A DNA stretch of 64,000 bases from CAHJXF01 sp038225855. GTDB lineage: Bacteria; Pseudomonadota; Gammaproteobacteria; Burkholderiales; Burkholderiaceae_D. The translations under genes and the position numbers were made by a program. Position 1 is the stretch's first letter. Every line of letters begins with the position of its first letter. The notes under the pieces were generated by a model. The model was not told the origin of the DNA and did not search any database. It was given only the letters and a program-made list of their open reading frames with translations. Positions 25,191 through 33,400 of this stretch are shown in pieces. The DNA is taken from NCBI GenBank assembly GCA_038225855.1, contig JBBRQU010000017.1, positions 16,966 through 80,965 of the forward strand, in the 5' to 3' direction.

Positions 25191-26393
25191 TCAAACGTAC
25201 GACAACCCCATCGCCTCGCGCACTTCGCGCATGGTCGCGCGCGCGGCCTCGCGCGCCTTGTCGCAACCGGCATCGACGATGTCGCGCAACAGCGCCGGGC
25301 TATCGATATAACGCTGCGCGCGCTCGCGGATCGGTTGCTGCTCGCGAATGATCGCGTCGATCAGCGGCTGCTTGCATTCGAGGCAACCGATGCCCGCGGT
25401 CGTGCATCCCTCGACGACCCACTCGCGCGTCTCGGCATTCGAATAGACCTTGTGAAGCTCCCACACCGGACAACGCTCGGGGTTGCCGGGATCGGTGCGA
25501 CGTACGCGCGCCGGGTCGGTCTGCATCGTGCGGATCTTCTTCGTCACGATGGCCGGGTCTTCGCGCATGCCGATGGTATTGCCGACGCTCTTGCTCATCT
25601 TTTGCCCGTCGAGTCCCGGCAGTCGCGGCGACTCGGTCAACAAGGCCGCAGGTTCGACCAGGATCTGGCGTTGCGATCCGCTCAGATAACCCAGAAGACG
25701 TTCGCGATCCGCAGCGCCGAGACTCCTGGCGTTGGCGAGCAGCATGCGGCCTTCTTCGAGCGAGTCCGCGTCGCCTTGCTCGCCGTAGCGCTTTTTCAGC
25801 AACTCGAAAGTCTTGCCATCGCGGTTTCCCAGCTTCGCGATCGCGGCCTTGGCCTTGTCTTCGAATTCCGGCTCGCGACCGAACATGTGATTGAAACGCC
25901 GCGCGACTTCGCGCGTGAGTTCCACGTGGGGCACCTGATCTTCACCGACCGGCACGTAGTGCGCGCGATAGATCAGGATGTCGGCCGACTGCATCAACGG
26001 ATAGCCGAGGAAACCGTAGGTCGTCAGGTCCTTGTCCGTCAACTTGTCGATCTGGTCCTTGTAGGTCGGCACGCGTTCGAGCCATCCGAGCGGCGTGGTC
26101 ATGCCCAGCAACAACGCAAGCTCGGCGTGTTCGATCACGCGTGACTGGATGAAGAGGGTGGAGCGCTCGGGATCGAGCCCCGCAGCCAGCCAGTCGATCA
26201 GCATTTCCCACACGCTCTTCTCGATGATCGAGACATCGTCGTAGTGGGTCGTCAACGCATGCCAGTCAGCGGCAAAGAAGAAGCACGAATACTTCTCCTG
26301 CAGACGCACCCAGTTCTTCAAGGCGCCGTGATAGTGGCCGATGTGCAGGGCGCCGGTCGGGCGCATGCCGGAGAGAACGCGTTCGGAAGCCAT
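25191..26393 (-). CDS. trpS: Tryptophan--tRNA ligase
   Basis: 400 residues from the ATG at 26393; start MASERVLSGMRPTGALHIGH contains the class I HIGH motif. KMSKS is present as GLDGQKMSKSVGNTIG near residue 255. Other family blocks: GYPLMQSADILIYRAHYVPV, VGEDQVPHVELTREVARRFN. The insertion after FEDKAKAAIAKLG makes it longer than E. coli TrpS (334), as in the longer proteobacterial type. CxxC-like cysteines occur at GIGCLECKQPL. Charges tRNA-Trp in the cytoplasm. Lies 38 bases after the site-2 protease stop. Confidence 0.96.
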   Translation of the reverse strand: MASERVLSGMRPTGALHIGHYHGALKNWVRLQEKYSCFFFAADWHALTTHYDDVSIIEKSVWEMLIDWLAAGLDPERSTLFIQSRVIEHAELALLLGMTTPLGWLERVPTYKDQIDKLTDKDLTTYGFLGYPLMQSADILIYRAHYVPVGEDQVPHVELTREVARRFNHMFGREPEFEDKAKAAIAKLGNRDGKTFELLKKRYGEQGDADSLEEGRMLLANARSLGAADRERLLGYLSGSQRQILVEPAALLTESPRLPGLDGQKMSKSVGNTIGMREDPAIVTKKIRTMQTDPARVRRTDPGNPERCPVWELHKVYSNAETREWVVEGCTTAGIGCLECKQPLIDAIIREQQPIRERAQRYIDSPALLRDIVDAGCDKAREAARATMREVREAMGLSYV

Positions 26394-26431
26394 GACGCTC
26401 GTCGAGAGATTGACCACGCAGCAGGGGGGAA

Positions 26432-27079
26432 CTACAGGAAGGGACGAATCAGCGCGCCGAAAAGCGCTTGCATCGCACCGATGATCGGCAGCATCCACGC
26501 ATTGAGCAGGCCGGTGGTCACCAATGCGAGCACGATGAAGAAGCCATAAGGTTCGATGCGCGAATACGGCACAGCAAGCCGCATCGGCAGGATGCCGATC
26601 AACACGCGACCGCCATCGAGCGGCGGAACTGGAAACAGATTGAGCGCGAACATCACCAGATTCACGAGCACGCCGGCGTTGGCGACCGAGTAGAAGAATT
26701 GCTCCTGCAACCCCGACAGCGCGAGCGTGACGCCGAACGCCAACCAGATCAGCGCCTGAACCAGGTTGGCGAGCGGGCCGGCGAGCGCGACCCAGATCAT
26801 GTCGCGCTTGGGATTCTTCAGATTCGCGAACGACACCGGAACCGGTTTCGCATAACCGAAGACGAATTTTCCAGCGGTCAGGATCGCAAGCACGATCGGG
26901 ATCACGATCGTGCCGATCGGATCGATGTGCTTCAGCGGGTTGAGCGTGACTCTTCCCTGCACGAAAGCGGTCGCATCGCCGAAATGCTTCGCGACATAGC
27001 CGTGGGCGGCTTCGTGCAAGGTGATCGCAAAGATGACGGGAATGGCATAGACGGTGATCGTCTGGATGATGTCATTCAT
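26432..27079 (-). CDS. Site-2 protease family (M50) membrane metalloprotease
   Basis: 215 residues with about five hydrophobic segments. The zinc motif is HEAAH (residues 22-26, in FAITLHEAAHGYVAKHFGD), and the third ligand lies in NLFPVPPLDGGRVL. This short, cytosolic-loop-poor type (YwhC-like) is near trpS in many betaproteobacteria. It cleaves within membranes; substrates of this subgroup are unknown. It starts 66 bases after the YciO-like gene. Confidence 0.93.
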   Translation of the reverse strand: MNDIIQTITVYAIPVIFAITLHEAAHGYVAKHFGDATAFVQGRVTLNPLKHIDPIGTIVIPIVLAILTAGKFVFGYAKPVPVSFANLKNPKRDMIWVALAGPLANLVQALIWLAFGVTLALSGLQEQFFYSVANAGVLVNLVMFALNLFPVPPLDGGRVLIGILPMRLAVPYSRIEPYGFFIVLALVTTGLLNAWMLPIIGAMQALFGALIRPFL

Positions 27080-27145
27080 GCGACATTCTATCAGTGGGCC
27101 TCGGCGGCTGCCCTCGCCGGCGCGCCACCGGATTGGCCTGCGCGC

Positions 27146-27787
27146 TCATTGCACGCTCGACAGTTCGAGCCCGAACGGCGCGAGCTCGCCCCGCCCGGCG
27201 CGTATCAATTGCGGCGCCGCGCCGGTCAGATCGATCACGGTCGATGGCTCGATGCCGCACGCTCCGCCATCGAGCACGAGGTCGAGCACGTGTTCGAGCC
27301 GTTCACGAATCTCGATGCCGTCGTTGAGCGGAATGGTTTCACCGGGCAGCATCAGCGTCGTCGACAGCAAGGGGCCGTCGAGCTCGTGCAGGAGAGCCTG
27401 CGCGATCGCGTTGTCGGGCACGCGCAGTCCGATGGTCTTGCGCGACGGATGCGAGACGCGCTTGGGAACCTCGCGAGTCGCCGGCAGGATGAACGCATAG
27501 GGACCCGGCGTCGTCGCCTTCAGCAGCCGATATTGCACGTTGTCGACCTGCGCGTATTGCCCGATCTCCGAGAGGTCGCGGCACAGCAACGTCAGATGAT
27601 GCTTGTCGTCGATGCCGCGAATCCGACGCAGGCGCGTGACGGCCTGCTTGTCGTCGAGGTGGCAAGCGATCGCGTAGCAGGAGTCGGTCGGCAGGGCGAT
27701 GACCCCACCATCGCGCACGATCTGCGCGGACTGCTTGATCAGCCGCGGCTGCGGGTCGTCGGGATGCGGTGCGAAATATTGGGACAT
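27146..27787 (-). CDS. YciO/Sua5 family threonylcarbamoyl-AMP synthase-like protein
   Basis: 213 residues, YrdC-like fold: SAQIVRDGGVIALPTDSCYA at the start, RIRGIDDKHHLTLLCRDLSE, GPYAFILPATREVPKR, and SRKTIGLRVPDN. The start MSQYFAPHPDDPQPR resembles YciO rather than the essential TsaC, so a direct role in t6A tRNA modification is plausible but not proven. Between the PHP phosphatase and site-2 protease genes, a conserved order. Confidence 0.9.
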   Translation of the reverse strand: MSQYFAPHPDDPQPRLIKQSAQIVRDGGVIALPTDSCYAIACHLDDKQAVTRLRRIRGIDDKHHLTLLCRDLSEIGQYAQVDNVQYRLLKATTPGPYAFILPATREVPKRVSHPSRKTIGLRVPDNAIAQALLHELDGPLLSTTLMLPGETIPLNDGIEIRERLEHVLDLVLDGGACGIEPSTVIDLTGAAPQLIRAGRGELAPFGLELSSVQ

Positions 27788-27879
27788 GCGCGATCAACGC
27801 GGCGACGACCCGCCGCGCTGACAGCGCGTCGCTACCCGCACAATGAAGGGACACGAGTCAAGCGGCTCGAGAGAAGTGC

Positions 27880-28758
27880 TTACCAGTCGTGCCAGACCGG
27901 CACGACCGAGTCGGGCAGAGGCGGCAATGTGCCGAGATCGAAGTGGCTTTCCTTGGGGCCGTGAAAGTCCGAGCCGCGCGAAGCCATGAAGCCGAACTCC
28001 TTCGCATAGTTCGCGAAGCGCTTGTACTGGTCCTTGCTGTGGCTGCCGGTCACGACTTCGATCGCGGCGCCGCCCAGTTTCTTGAAATGCGTGAACAGTT
28101 CCCGCAGCGAAGCGTCGTTGAGCTTGTAGCGGCCCGGATGCGCAATCACTGCCACGCCGCCCGCACCGCGTATCCATGCGACCGCGTCTTCGAGCGTCGC
28201 CCATTGCGTGGGCACGTATCCGGGCTTGCCCGCGACCAGATATTTCGTGAAGACCTCGTGCACATCGTCGCAACGATTGATCTCGACGATGTAGCGCGCG
28301 AAGTGCGTGCGGCTGATCAGGTCGGGATTGCCGACGTAGTTGAGCGCGCCTTCGAACGCATCGGGAATGCCGACTTCCGCGAGCTGCGCAGCCATCTCGT
28401 GCGCGCGCCGCGTGCGGCCTGCGCGCGTGCGTTCGAGACCTGCGATCAAGGTCTCGTTATCTGGATCGATCTTGAGACCGACGATATGCAGCGTCTCGTT
28501 GCGCCAGGTCACAGAGATCTCGACGCCGGGGACGAACGCGAGGCCGACGCTTTGCGCCGTGGCGGCCGCTCGCGCGAGCCCGCCGAGTTCATCGTGATCG
28601 GTCAACGCCCAGAGCTGAACGCCCTTCGCGTGCGCGCGTTGCGCCATCTCGACCGGGTCGAGGACGCCGTCCGAAACATTCGAGTGGCAATGGAGATCGG
28701 CGTTCAGAGGCGTCCGGTCGCGGCGCGCATTCAACGAAAACTTGGGTAGTGAAAACAT
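27880..28758 (-). CDS. PHP-domain phosphatase (TrpH/RNase AM-like)
   Basis: 292 residues. Metal-binding PHP motifs in order: DLHCHSNVSDG (near residue 22), LTDHDELGG, PGVEISVTW, GVAVIAHPGRYKL and RGSDFHGP. Characterised relatives hydrolyse 3',5'-nucleoside bisphosphates or 5' ends of RNA in the cytoplasm. First gene of the run PHP - YciO - S2P - trpS - methyltransferase - dapA - bamC - MBL. A repeat copy lies 22 bases upstream of its ATG. Confidence 0.9.
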   Translation of the reverse strand: MFSLPKFSLNARRDRTPLNADLHCHSNVSDGVLDPVEMAQRAHAKGVQLWALTDHDELGGLARAAATAQSVGLAFVPGVEISVTWRNETLHIVGLKIDPDNETLIAGLERTRAGRTRRAHEMAAQLAEVGIPDAFEGALNYVGNPDLISRTHFARYIVEINRCDDVHEVFTKYLVAGKPGYVPTQWATLEDAVAWIRGAGGVAVIAHPGRYKLNDASLRELFTHFKKLGGAAIEVVTGSHSKDQYKRFANYAKEFGFMASRGSDFHGPKESHFDLGTLPPLPDSVVPVWHDW

Positions 28759-28780
28759 AGGCGCATTTTACGCTTTGCGC

Positions 28781-28958
28781 TCGTCGTTCCCGCGAACGCG
28801 GGAATCCAGCGGCGTGCGCACATCAACGACACTGGATCCCTGCATTCGCAGGGACGACAGGCGCCGCGATTCACTTCGACTCGTCGTTCCCGCGAACGCG
28901 GGAATCCAGCGGCGTGCGCACATCAACGACACTGGGTTCCTGCTTTCGCAGGGACGAC
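28781..28958. repeat. Tandem pair of palindromic REP-like units, exactly 100 bp apart
   Basis: Unit A (28781-28858) and unit B (28881-28958) are each 78 bases. They begin with the same ~55 bases (CGTTCCCGCGAACGCGGGAA, then tccagcggcgtgcgcacatcaacgac and cactgg) and end with an inverted arm (CCTGCATTCGCAGGGACGAC in A, CCTGCTTTCGCAGGGACGAC in B). The near identity shows recent duplication. Unit B is read as the C-terminus of the hydrolase gene. Confidence 0.9.
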
Positions 28959-29839
28959 GGCGCAAGAAACCGCTCGATCGCAACCGCGAGTTGTTCAGGC
29001 TGATCGTGATGCAGCATGTGCCCGGCATCTGCGATCCATTGCCGCTCGACCGATTTGATCGCCGCGATGCGATCGGCATAGCCGGGCAGCGCGTCCATGC
29101 GTTTCGCATAGCCGGAGTCGCGCGCCATGACCCACAGCACCGGCGCCGTGATCGCGGCCCAGCATGCGACGACTTCCTCGGCACGATAGAGATAAGGATT
29201 GACGACCTTGTGCGCCGGGTCTCCGAGGATGCGATACGTCCCTGCATCGCTCGGCTCGGACCAGTGCTGCGCGAGAAAGCGCGCGCGGTCTTCGCGCAAG
29301 TGCGGGTTGGTCTTTCGCAAGCGTTCAACCACCGCTTCGAGCGACGCATAGGGCTTCAAGGTCGGCGGCTCGCGCAGCTCGGCAAGCCAGCGCGCGAGCC
29401 GGCCGGGCGCCATGTCGGGCGAGTCGCCCGACATGCCCAGACCTTCGAGATTGACGAGCCGCGCGACGCGCTCGGGCCGCGCGCCCGCATACATCAACGC
29501 CATGTTGCCGCCCAGGCTGTGCGCGACCAGGTCGACGGCGCGCCCGGGCGAATAGTGTTCGAGGATCGCGTCGAGGTCCGCGATGTAGTCGGGCAGCCAA
29601 TAGCTGCCGGCAGTGGACCATGCGCTCAATCCATAGCCGCGCCAATCCGGGCCGACGACATGCCATTCGCGTTCGAGCGCATCGATCAGAAACTGGAACG
29701 AAGCCGACACGTCCATCCATCCGTGCAGCATCACCAGCAGAGGCGCCGCCGGATCGCCCCACTCGCGCACGTGATAGTCGAAGTCGCGAATGCGCAAGAA
29801 GGTCGAGCGGCTGGGCTTCGTGAGGACGTAGGCTTGCAT
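28871..29839 (-). CDS. Alpha/beta hydrolase with repeat-encoded C-terminus
   Basis: 322 residues from the ATG at 29839. Alpha/beta-hydrolase features: LLVMLHGWMDVSASFQFLID, nucleophile elbow DLVAHSLGGNMALMYAG (Ser near 110), and a late His in DAGHMLHHDQPEQLA. It resembles MhpC/epoxide-hydrolase-like enzymes; substrate unknown. The last ~27 residues (LRKQEPSVVDVRTPLDSRVR and GNDESK) are a translation of palindromic repeat unit B, so the native stop was lost and replaced. It diverges from the acyl-CoA synthetase gene across about 117 bases. Confidence 0.87.
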   Translation of the reverse strand: MQAYVLTKPSRSTFLRIRDFDYHVREWGDPAAPLLVMLHGWMDVSASFQFLIDALEREWHVVGPDWRGYGLSAWSTAGSYWLPDYIADLDAILEHYSPGRAVDLVAHSLGGNMALMYAGARPERVARLVNLEGLGMSGDSPDMAPGRLARWLAELREPPTLKPYASLEAVVERLRKTNPHLREDRARFLAQHWSEPSDAGTYRILGDPAHKVVNPYLYRAEEVVACWAAITAPVLWVMARDSGYAKRMDALPGYADRIAAIKSVERQWIADAGHMLHHDQPEQLAVAIERFLAPSSLRKQEPSVVDVRTPLDSRVRGNDESK

Positions 29840-29956
29840 GGGATGGCGATGCGTGATCGAGGCGCGCTGCGGGAACATGACTTGCCTCATGCGGGGCGAG
29901 CCGATTATAAGAGGGGTCCATGGGGTGCTCGTGTCGAGCACATGACGGAGACTCGG

Positions 29957-31642
29957 ATGAACGATCGCTATGCCGAGCTGGTGCGCGACTTCCGTTGGGA
30001 CGTGCCCGACGACTTCAACATCGCGCGCGCCTGCCTGCGATGGGCCGATGATGCCCAGCGCGTCGCGATGTGGTGCGCAGCTTCGCCGCGCGACGCGAAC
30101 GCCAGCGACACGCTCGAGCCGCTCACGTATGCCCGACTGCGCGACGCCACTCATCGCTTGTCCAACGTGCTGCGCGAGCTCGGCGTGTCGCACGGCGATC
30201 GCGTGGCGATCGTGTTGCCGCAATCTCCGGAGACCGCGGTCGCGCATCTCGCGGTCCATCAACTCGGCGCGATCGCCATGCCGTTGTCGCTGCTGTTCGG
30301 ACCCGATGCACTCGAATATCGATTGCGCGACAGCGACGCGGTGCTCGCGATCGTGACCGAATCGGGCATCGTTCCCTTCGTCGATCGCGAACACGGAATC
30401 CGTGCGACCTGCCCCGCGCTGCGCGAGATCATCGTCGTCGGCGAGGCGCCCGCAGGCATGCACGCGTGGAACGCGAGTCTCGAGCAGGCCTCTTCCGATT
30501 TCGACCCGGTCGCAACGCGCGCGACCGACCCGGCGATCCTCGTATACACCAGCGGCACGACGGGCTCGCCCAAGGGCGCACTGATTCCACAGAGCGCGCT
30601 GCTCGGCAATCTCTCCGGCTTCGCGCTGTCGCAGAACGGCTTTCCGCAAGACGGCGATGTCTTCTGGTCGCCGGCCGATTGGGCCTGGACCGGCGGCTTG
30701 ATGGACGCGTTGCTGCCGACGCTTTACTTCGGCGCGGCGATCGTCGCCGACGATGCGCGCCGCGAAGGGCGCTTCGACCCGATCGCAAGCTTCCAATTGT
30801 TGGAACGTTATCGGGTCACCAACGGTTTCATCTTTCCCACCGCATTGAAGATGATGATGAAAGCCGTGCCGCATCCGCGAGAGCGCTACCACCTGCATCT
30901 GCGCGGCATCATGAGTGCGGGTGAAGCCGTGGGCACGGCCGTATTCGAATGGTGCCGCGACAAGCTCGGCGTCGCCGTCAACGAGATGTTCGGCCAGACC
31001 GAGATCAACTACATCGTCGGCAACTCGTCTCGCGAATGGCCCGCGAAGCCCGGCTCGATCGGGCGGCCGTATCCGGGACATCGCGTCGCGGTGCTCGATG
31101 ACGAAGGGCGTATCTGTCCTCCCCGCCAGATCGGCGAAGTCGCTGCCAACAAGACCGACCTGCACGGTGATCCCGACCCGGTATTTTTCATCGGGTACTG
31201 GAGGAATCCCGAAGCGACCGAGGCCAAGTTCGACGACAACGGCTGGTGCCGCACCGGCGACCTCGCGTATGCCGACGACGACGGCGACCTCTGGTATCAA
31301 GGTCGCGCCGACGACATGTTCAAGGCCGCGGGTTATCGCATCGGGCCGTCCGAGATCGAGAACTGCCTCGTCAAGCACGCTGCGGTGGCCAATGCCGCCG
31401 TGGTCCCGAGTCCCGATCCCGAGCGCGGCAACGTCATCAAGGCCTTCGTGGTGTTGACGCCGGGCTTCGACGGCAACGATGAACTCGTCGCCGAACTGCG
31501 CCAGCACGTGCGCGAGAAACTCGCTCCCTACGAAACCCCGCGTGAGATCGAGTTCATCGATGCGCTGCCCATGACCACGACCGGGAAGGTGCAGCGGCGC
31601 GTGCTGCGCGAACGCGAGGCCGAGAAGAAGCGCTTGGCGTGA
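29957..31642 (+). CDS. Acyl-CoA synthetase (AMP-binding; medium-chain/ACSM-like)
   Basis: 561 residues from the ATG at 29957 (GGAG upstream; a second in-frame ATG is at 29942). ANL-family motifs: P-loop VYTSGTTGSPKGAL near 200, WSPADWAWTGGLMDALLPTL, FGQTEINYIVGNS, the hinge GYWRNPEATEAKF / WCRTGDLAY, AAGYRIGPSEIE and catalytic Lys in TTTGKVQRRVLR. The WAWTGG block and FGQTE are typical of medium-chain acyl-CoA synthetases (ACSM) and relatives. Forms CoA thioesters; the exact acid is unknown. Stands alone on the plus strand. Confidence 0.9.
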   Translation: MNDRYAELVRDFRWDVPDDFNIARACLRWADDAQRVAMWCAASPRDANASDTLEPLTYARLRDATHRLSNVLRELGVSHGDRVAIVLPQSPETAVAHLAVHQLGAIAMPLSLLFGPDALEYRLRDSDAVLAIVTESGIVPFVDREHGIRATCPALREIIVVGEAPAGMHAWNASLEQASSDFDPVATRATDPAILVYTSGTTGSPKGALIPQSALLGNLSGFALSQNGFPQDGDVFWSPADWAWTGGLMDALLPTLYFGAAIVADDARREGRFDPIASFQLLERYRVTNGFIFPTALKMMMKAVPHPRERYHLHLRGIMSAGEAVGTAVFEWCRDKLGVAVNEMFGQTEINYIVGNSSREWPAKPGSIGRPYPGHRVAVLDDEGRICPPRQIGEVAANKTDLHGDPDPVFFIGYWRNPEATEAKFDDNGWCRTGDLAYADDDGDLWYQGRADDMFKAAGYRIGPSEIENCLVKHAAVANAAVVPSPDPERGNVIKAFVVLTPGFDGNDELVAELRQHVREKLAPYETPREIEFIDALPMTTTGKVQRRVLREREAEKKRLA

Positions 31643-31661
31643 GCGAACAGACCGATCTCGC

Positions 31662-31985
31662 CTACGTCTTGCGCTCGTCCAGAGTTGCAACTTCGTTATA
31701 GGCGCCTACGCGTTTGAGGCTCGCCTTGAACGCATTGAATTTGCGAACCATGGTCTTGTCGTCCACGGTGGCATTGCCCATCGCCAGTCCGTTCCAGCCG
31801 ACATGCCAGAAGAATCTGCAACCCGTCGTGCGGCGTTCGGGCTCTTCTTGCAGCAACGCGAGATCCAATACCTGCCCAACGCGCGTCGCCCCCTTGTGAA
31901 CGGCCGGAAAATATTCCTCGCGCATGAACTTCACGAATGCCTCGGCATCCTGTTTTTTCGGCAGCCTGATTTGATAAACAATCAC
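31662..31985 (-). CDS. Hypothetical protein, GTG start
   Basis: 107 residues if started at the GTG at 31985, which has AAAGGAG about 8 bases upstream; longer in-frame starts have no such site. The start VIVYQIRLPKKQDAEAFVKF and a later RTTGCRFFWHVGWNG look like an alpha/beta ferredoxin-like (dabb/ABM) domain, but no family was recognised firmly. It is AT-richer than flanking genes. Probably co-transcribed with the gene at 32098-32679 (112-base gap). Convergent with the acyl-CoA synthetase gene. Confidence 0.7.
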   Translation of the reverse strand: MIVYQIRLPKKQDAEAFVKFMREEYFPAVHKGATRVGQVLDLALLQEEPERRTTGCRFFWHVGWNGLAMGNATVDDKTMVRKFNAFKASLKRVGAYNEVATLDERKT

Positions 31986-32097
31986 GTCGCTACTCCTTTG
32001 GGTTGCGGGAATCTCATATTGACCACGCCAGACTTGAAGGAAGTCGCCGTCATTCAATTCGCCCCTTTTATTCGGCTGCCAGAGCCAGGCGTCGGGA

Positions 32098-32679
32098 TCA
32101 TGGTTTGGTGAAAGGCCCGTAAGGCTGCATATAACAACGTCCGGCCTCGCCTCCAAGCGGCTCGATAAGCTCAAGGGCGTGAGTCGTTAACTCATACGAC
32201 GATCTGGCGTTCGCACTTCGATGATAGGAGGCGCTGATCATGCACCAGTGGCGGGCATAGTGCAGCAGGAACACAGTTTCTCGAACGTAACCGTGAACAT
32301 TATAGGCGCCCGTCGTATTGGTCACGAATGGCGAATCGATTCCGCCGGCCTTCAACCACGCCTGAAGAACGAGCATTTTGTCGCGAGCGTCCGTCAAATA
32401 GGTGAGATTGTCTCTTGCCGCGCTGGCGTACACGCCGTTCACACCATTGGCCGCACTATCCGCCGCCGCCTTTTTCCTGCTGTCGATAATCTTGTTGATC
32501 ACCGCTTGAATGGCCGCAGGCGTCAAGGATGCGCACGGGTTTCCAAGGGGAGCCCGGGGAGATGCGGCTTTTGCCGCCTGTTTCGGGGGCGCGGGTTGAG
32601 GGCGGTCCGGCGGAATTCCAGCCGCTGGCGGCAGCGTCGGGGTTTCGATCGCAGAAGTTTCTTTTATCCTGGTATTCAT
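32098..32679 (-). CDS. Hypothetical protein with Pro/Ala-rich N-terminus
   Basis: 193 residues; strong AAGGAGTG precedes the ATG. The first ~45 residues are Pro/Ala/Lys-rich and probably disordered (PPAAGIPPDRPQPAPPKQAA). The rest is a compact domain with conserved-looking aromatic/His/Cys residues (VRETVFLLHYARHWCMISAS). There is no signal or membrane segment. Family unrecognised. AT-richer than its surroundings and clustered with two other small minus-strand genes, suggesting a recently gained block. Confidence 0.7.
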   Translation of the reverse strand: MNTRIKETSAIETPTLPPAAGIPPDRPQPAPPKQAAKAASPRAPLGNPCASLTPAAIQAVINKIIDSRKKAAADSAANGVNGVYASAARDNLTYLTDARDKMLVLQAWLKAGGIDSPFVTNTTGAYNVHGYVRETVFLLHYARHWCMISASYHRSANARSSYELTTHALELIEPLGGEAGRCYMQPYGPFTKP

Positions 32680-32791
32680 TTATTCACTCCTTGTTTTTTG
32701 TTGATAAGCAAGTCGCACGTCAACAGGGCGTCGGTAGCGGCTGCTTGAATGGCAGAAGAACAAATTGCCGATCCAAGCAGGGAAAAAAAAC

Positions 32792-33175
32792 TCAAGCGAT
32801 ATCTTCGTGAATACAAAGATAATTTCCCTCGGTGTCTTTGAACCACGCAGCTTTTTCAGAACCCAGAACGCAGACATGGTTGACGGTCTTCAATCCGGGA
32901 AAGTCATAATCTTCAAATACCACGCCGGCTCTCTTCATTGTTGCTATCGCCGATCCGATTTCATCCACTTTAAAACTGATCGTCGTATGGTCGGCTTTGG
33001 TTCCTCCTTCCTTGGGGAAAAGAGCAATGGTCGCGCCACCGGCGCATTGATAAACGAATTGCCCGTCAGGCTTCAATCCCACGGGTTTCAAACCCAGCTT
33101 GTTCTCGTAGAAATCCCTTGCGCGCTCCATATCGATAATCGGCAGAATCATTGTCACTGGTGCGGTAGATAACAT
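32792..33175 (-). CDS. VOC family protein (glyoxalase/dioxygenase-like)
   Basis: 127 residues from the ATG at 33175 (AGAGGAGAT upstream). Two beta-alpha-beta-beta-beta halves: LPIIDMERARDFYENKLGL and TISFKVDEIGSAIATMKRAG, ending with FKDTEGNYLCIHE. This is the pattern of metal-dependent glyoxalase/bleomycin-resistance/dioxygenase proteins. Substrate unknown. Divergent from the di-haem cytochrome operon across 225 bases, so it could share regulation with it. Confidence 0.85.
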   Translation of the reverse strand: MLSTAPVTMILPIIDMERARDFYENKLGLKPVGLKPDGQFVYQCAGGATIALFPKEGGTKADHTTISFKVDEIGSAIATMKRAGVVFEDYDFPGLKTVNHVCVLGSEKAAWFKDTEGNYLCIHEDIA

Positions 33176-33400
33176 GATCGATCTCCTCTCGGGCGGTACA
33201 TCCTTTGCATTGAGGATAAAGATGCGCTCAATGGCCCGATGTCGCAAGCAGGCTGCCCTATTCTGTCAAGAGAGCGGACCACTTCATCGAGCGCGCGCTT
33301 GCCGCCGGCGGCGATTGCAGCGCAGAATTGCTCGCGGCACCCGAAAATACTTCGCTCGACAAGAAGGGGTGCATCCGGCAGGCAGACGAGGAGAACTGCA

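Noticed and set aside
28742..31642. 966-codon plus-strand frame extending the acyl-CoA synthetase
   Set aside because: The upstream ~400 codons are antisense to the hydrolase and cross the palindromic repeats. The ATG at 29957 has a ribosome-binding site and matches the family start.
28871..31690. 939-codon minus-strand frame suggesting a large fusion
   Set aside because: Only the last 322 codons are hydrolase; the rest is antisense to the acyl-CoA synthetase gene. The hydrolase start at 29839 fits the family.
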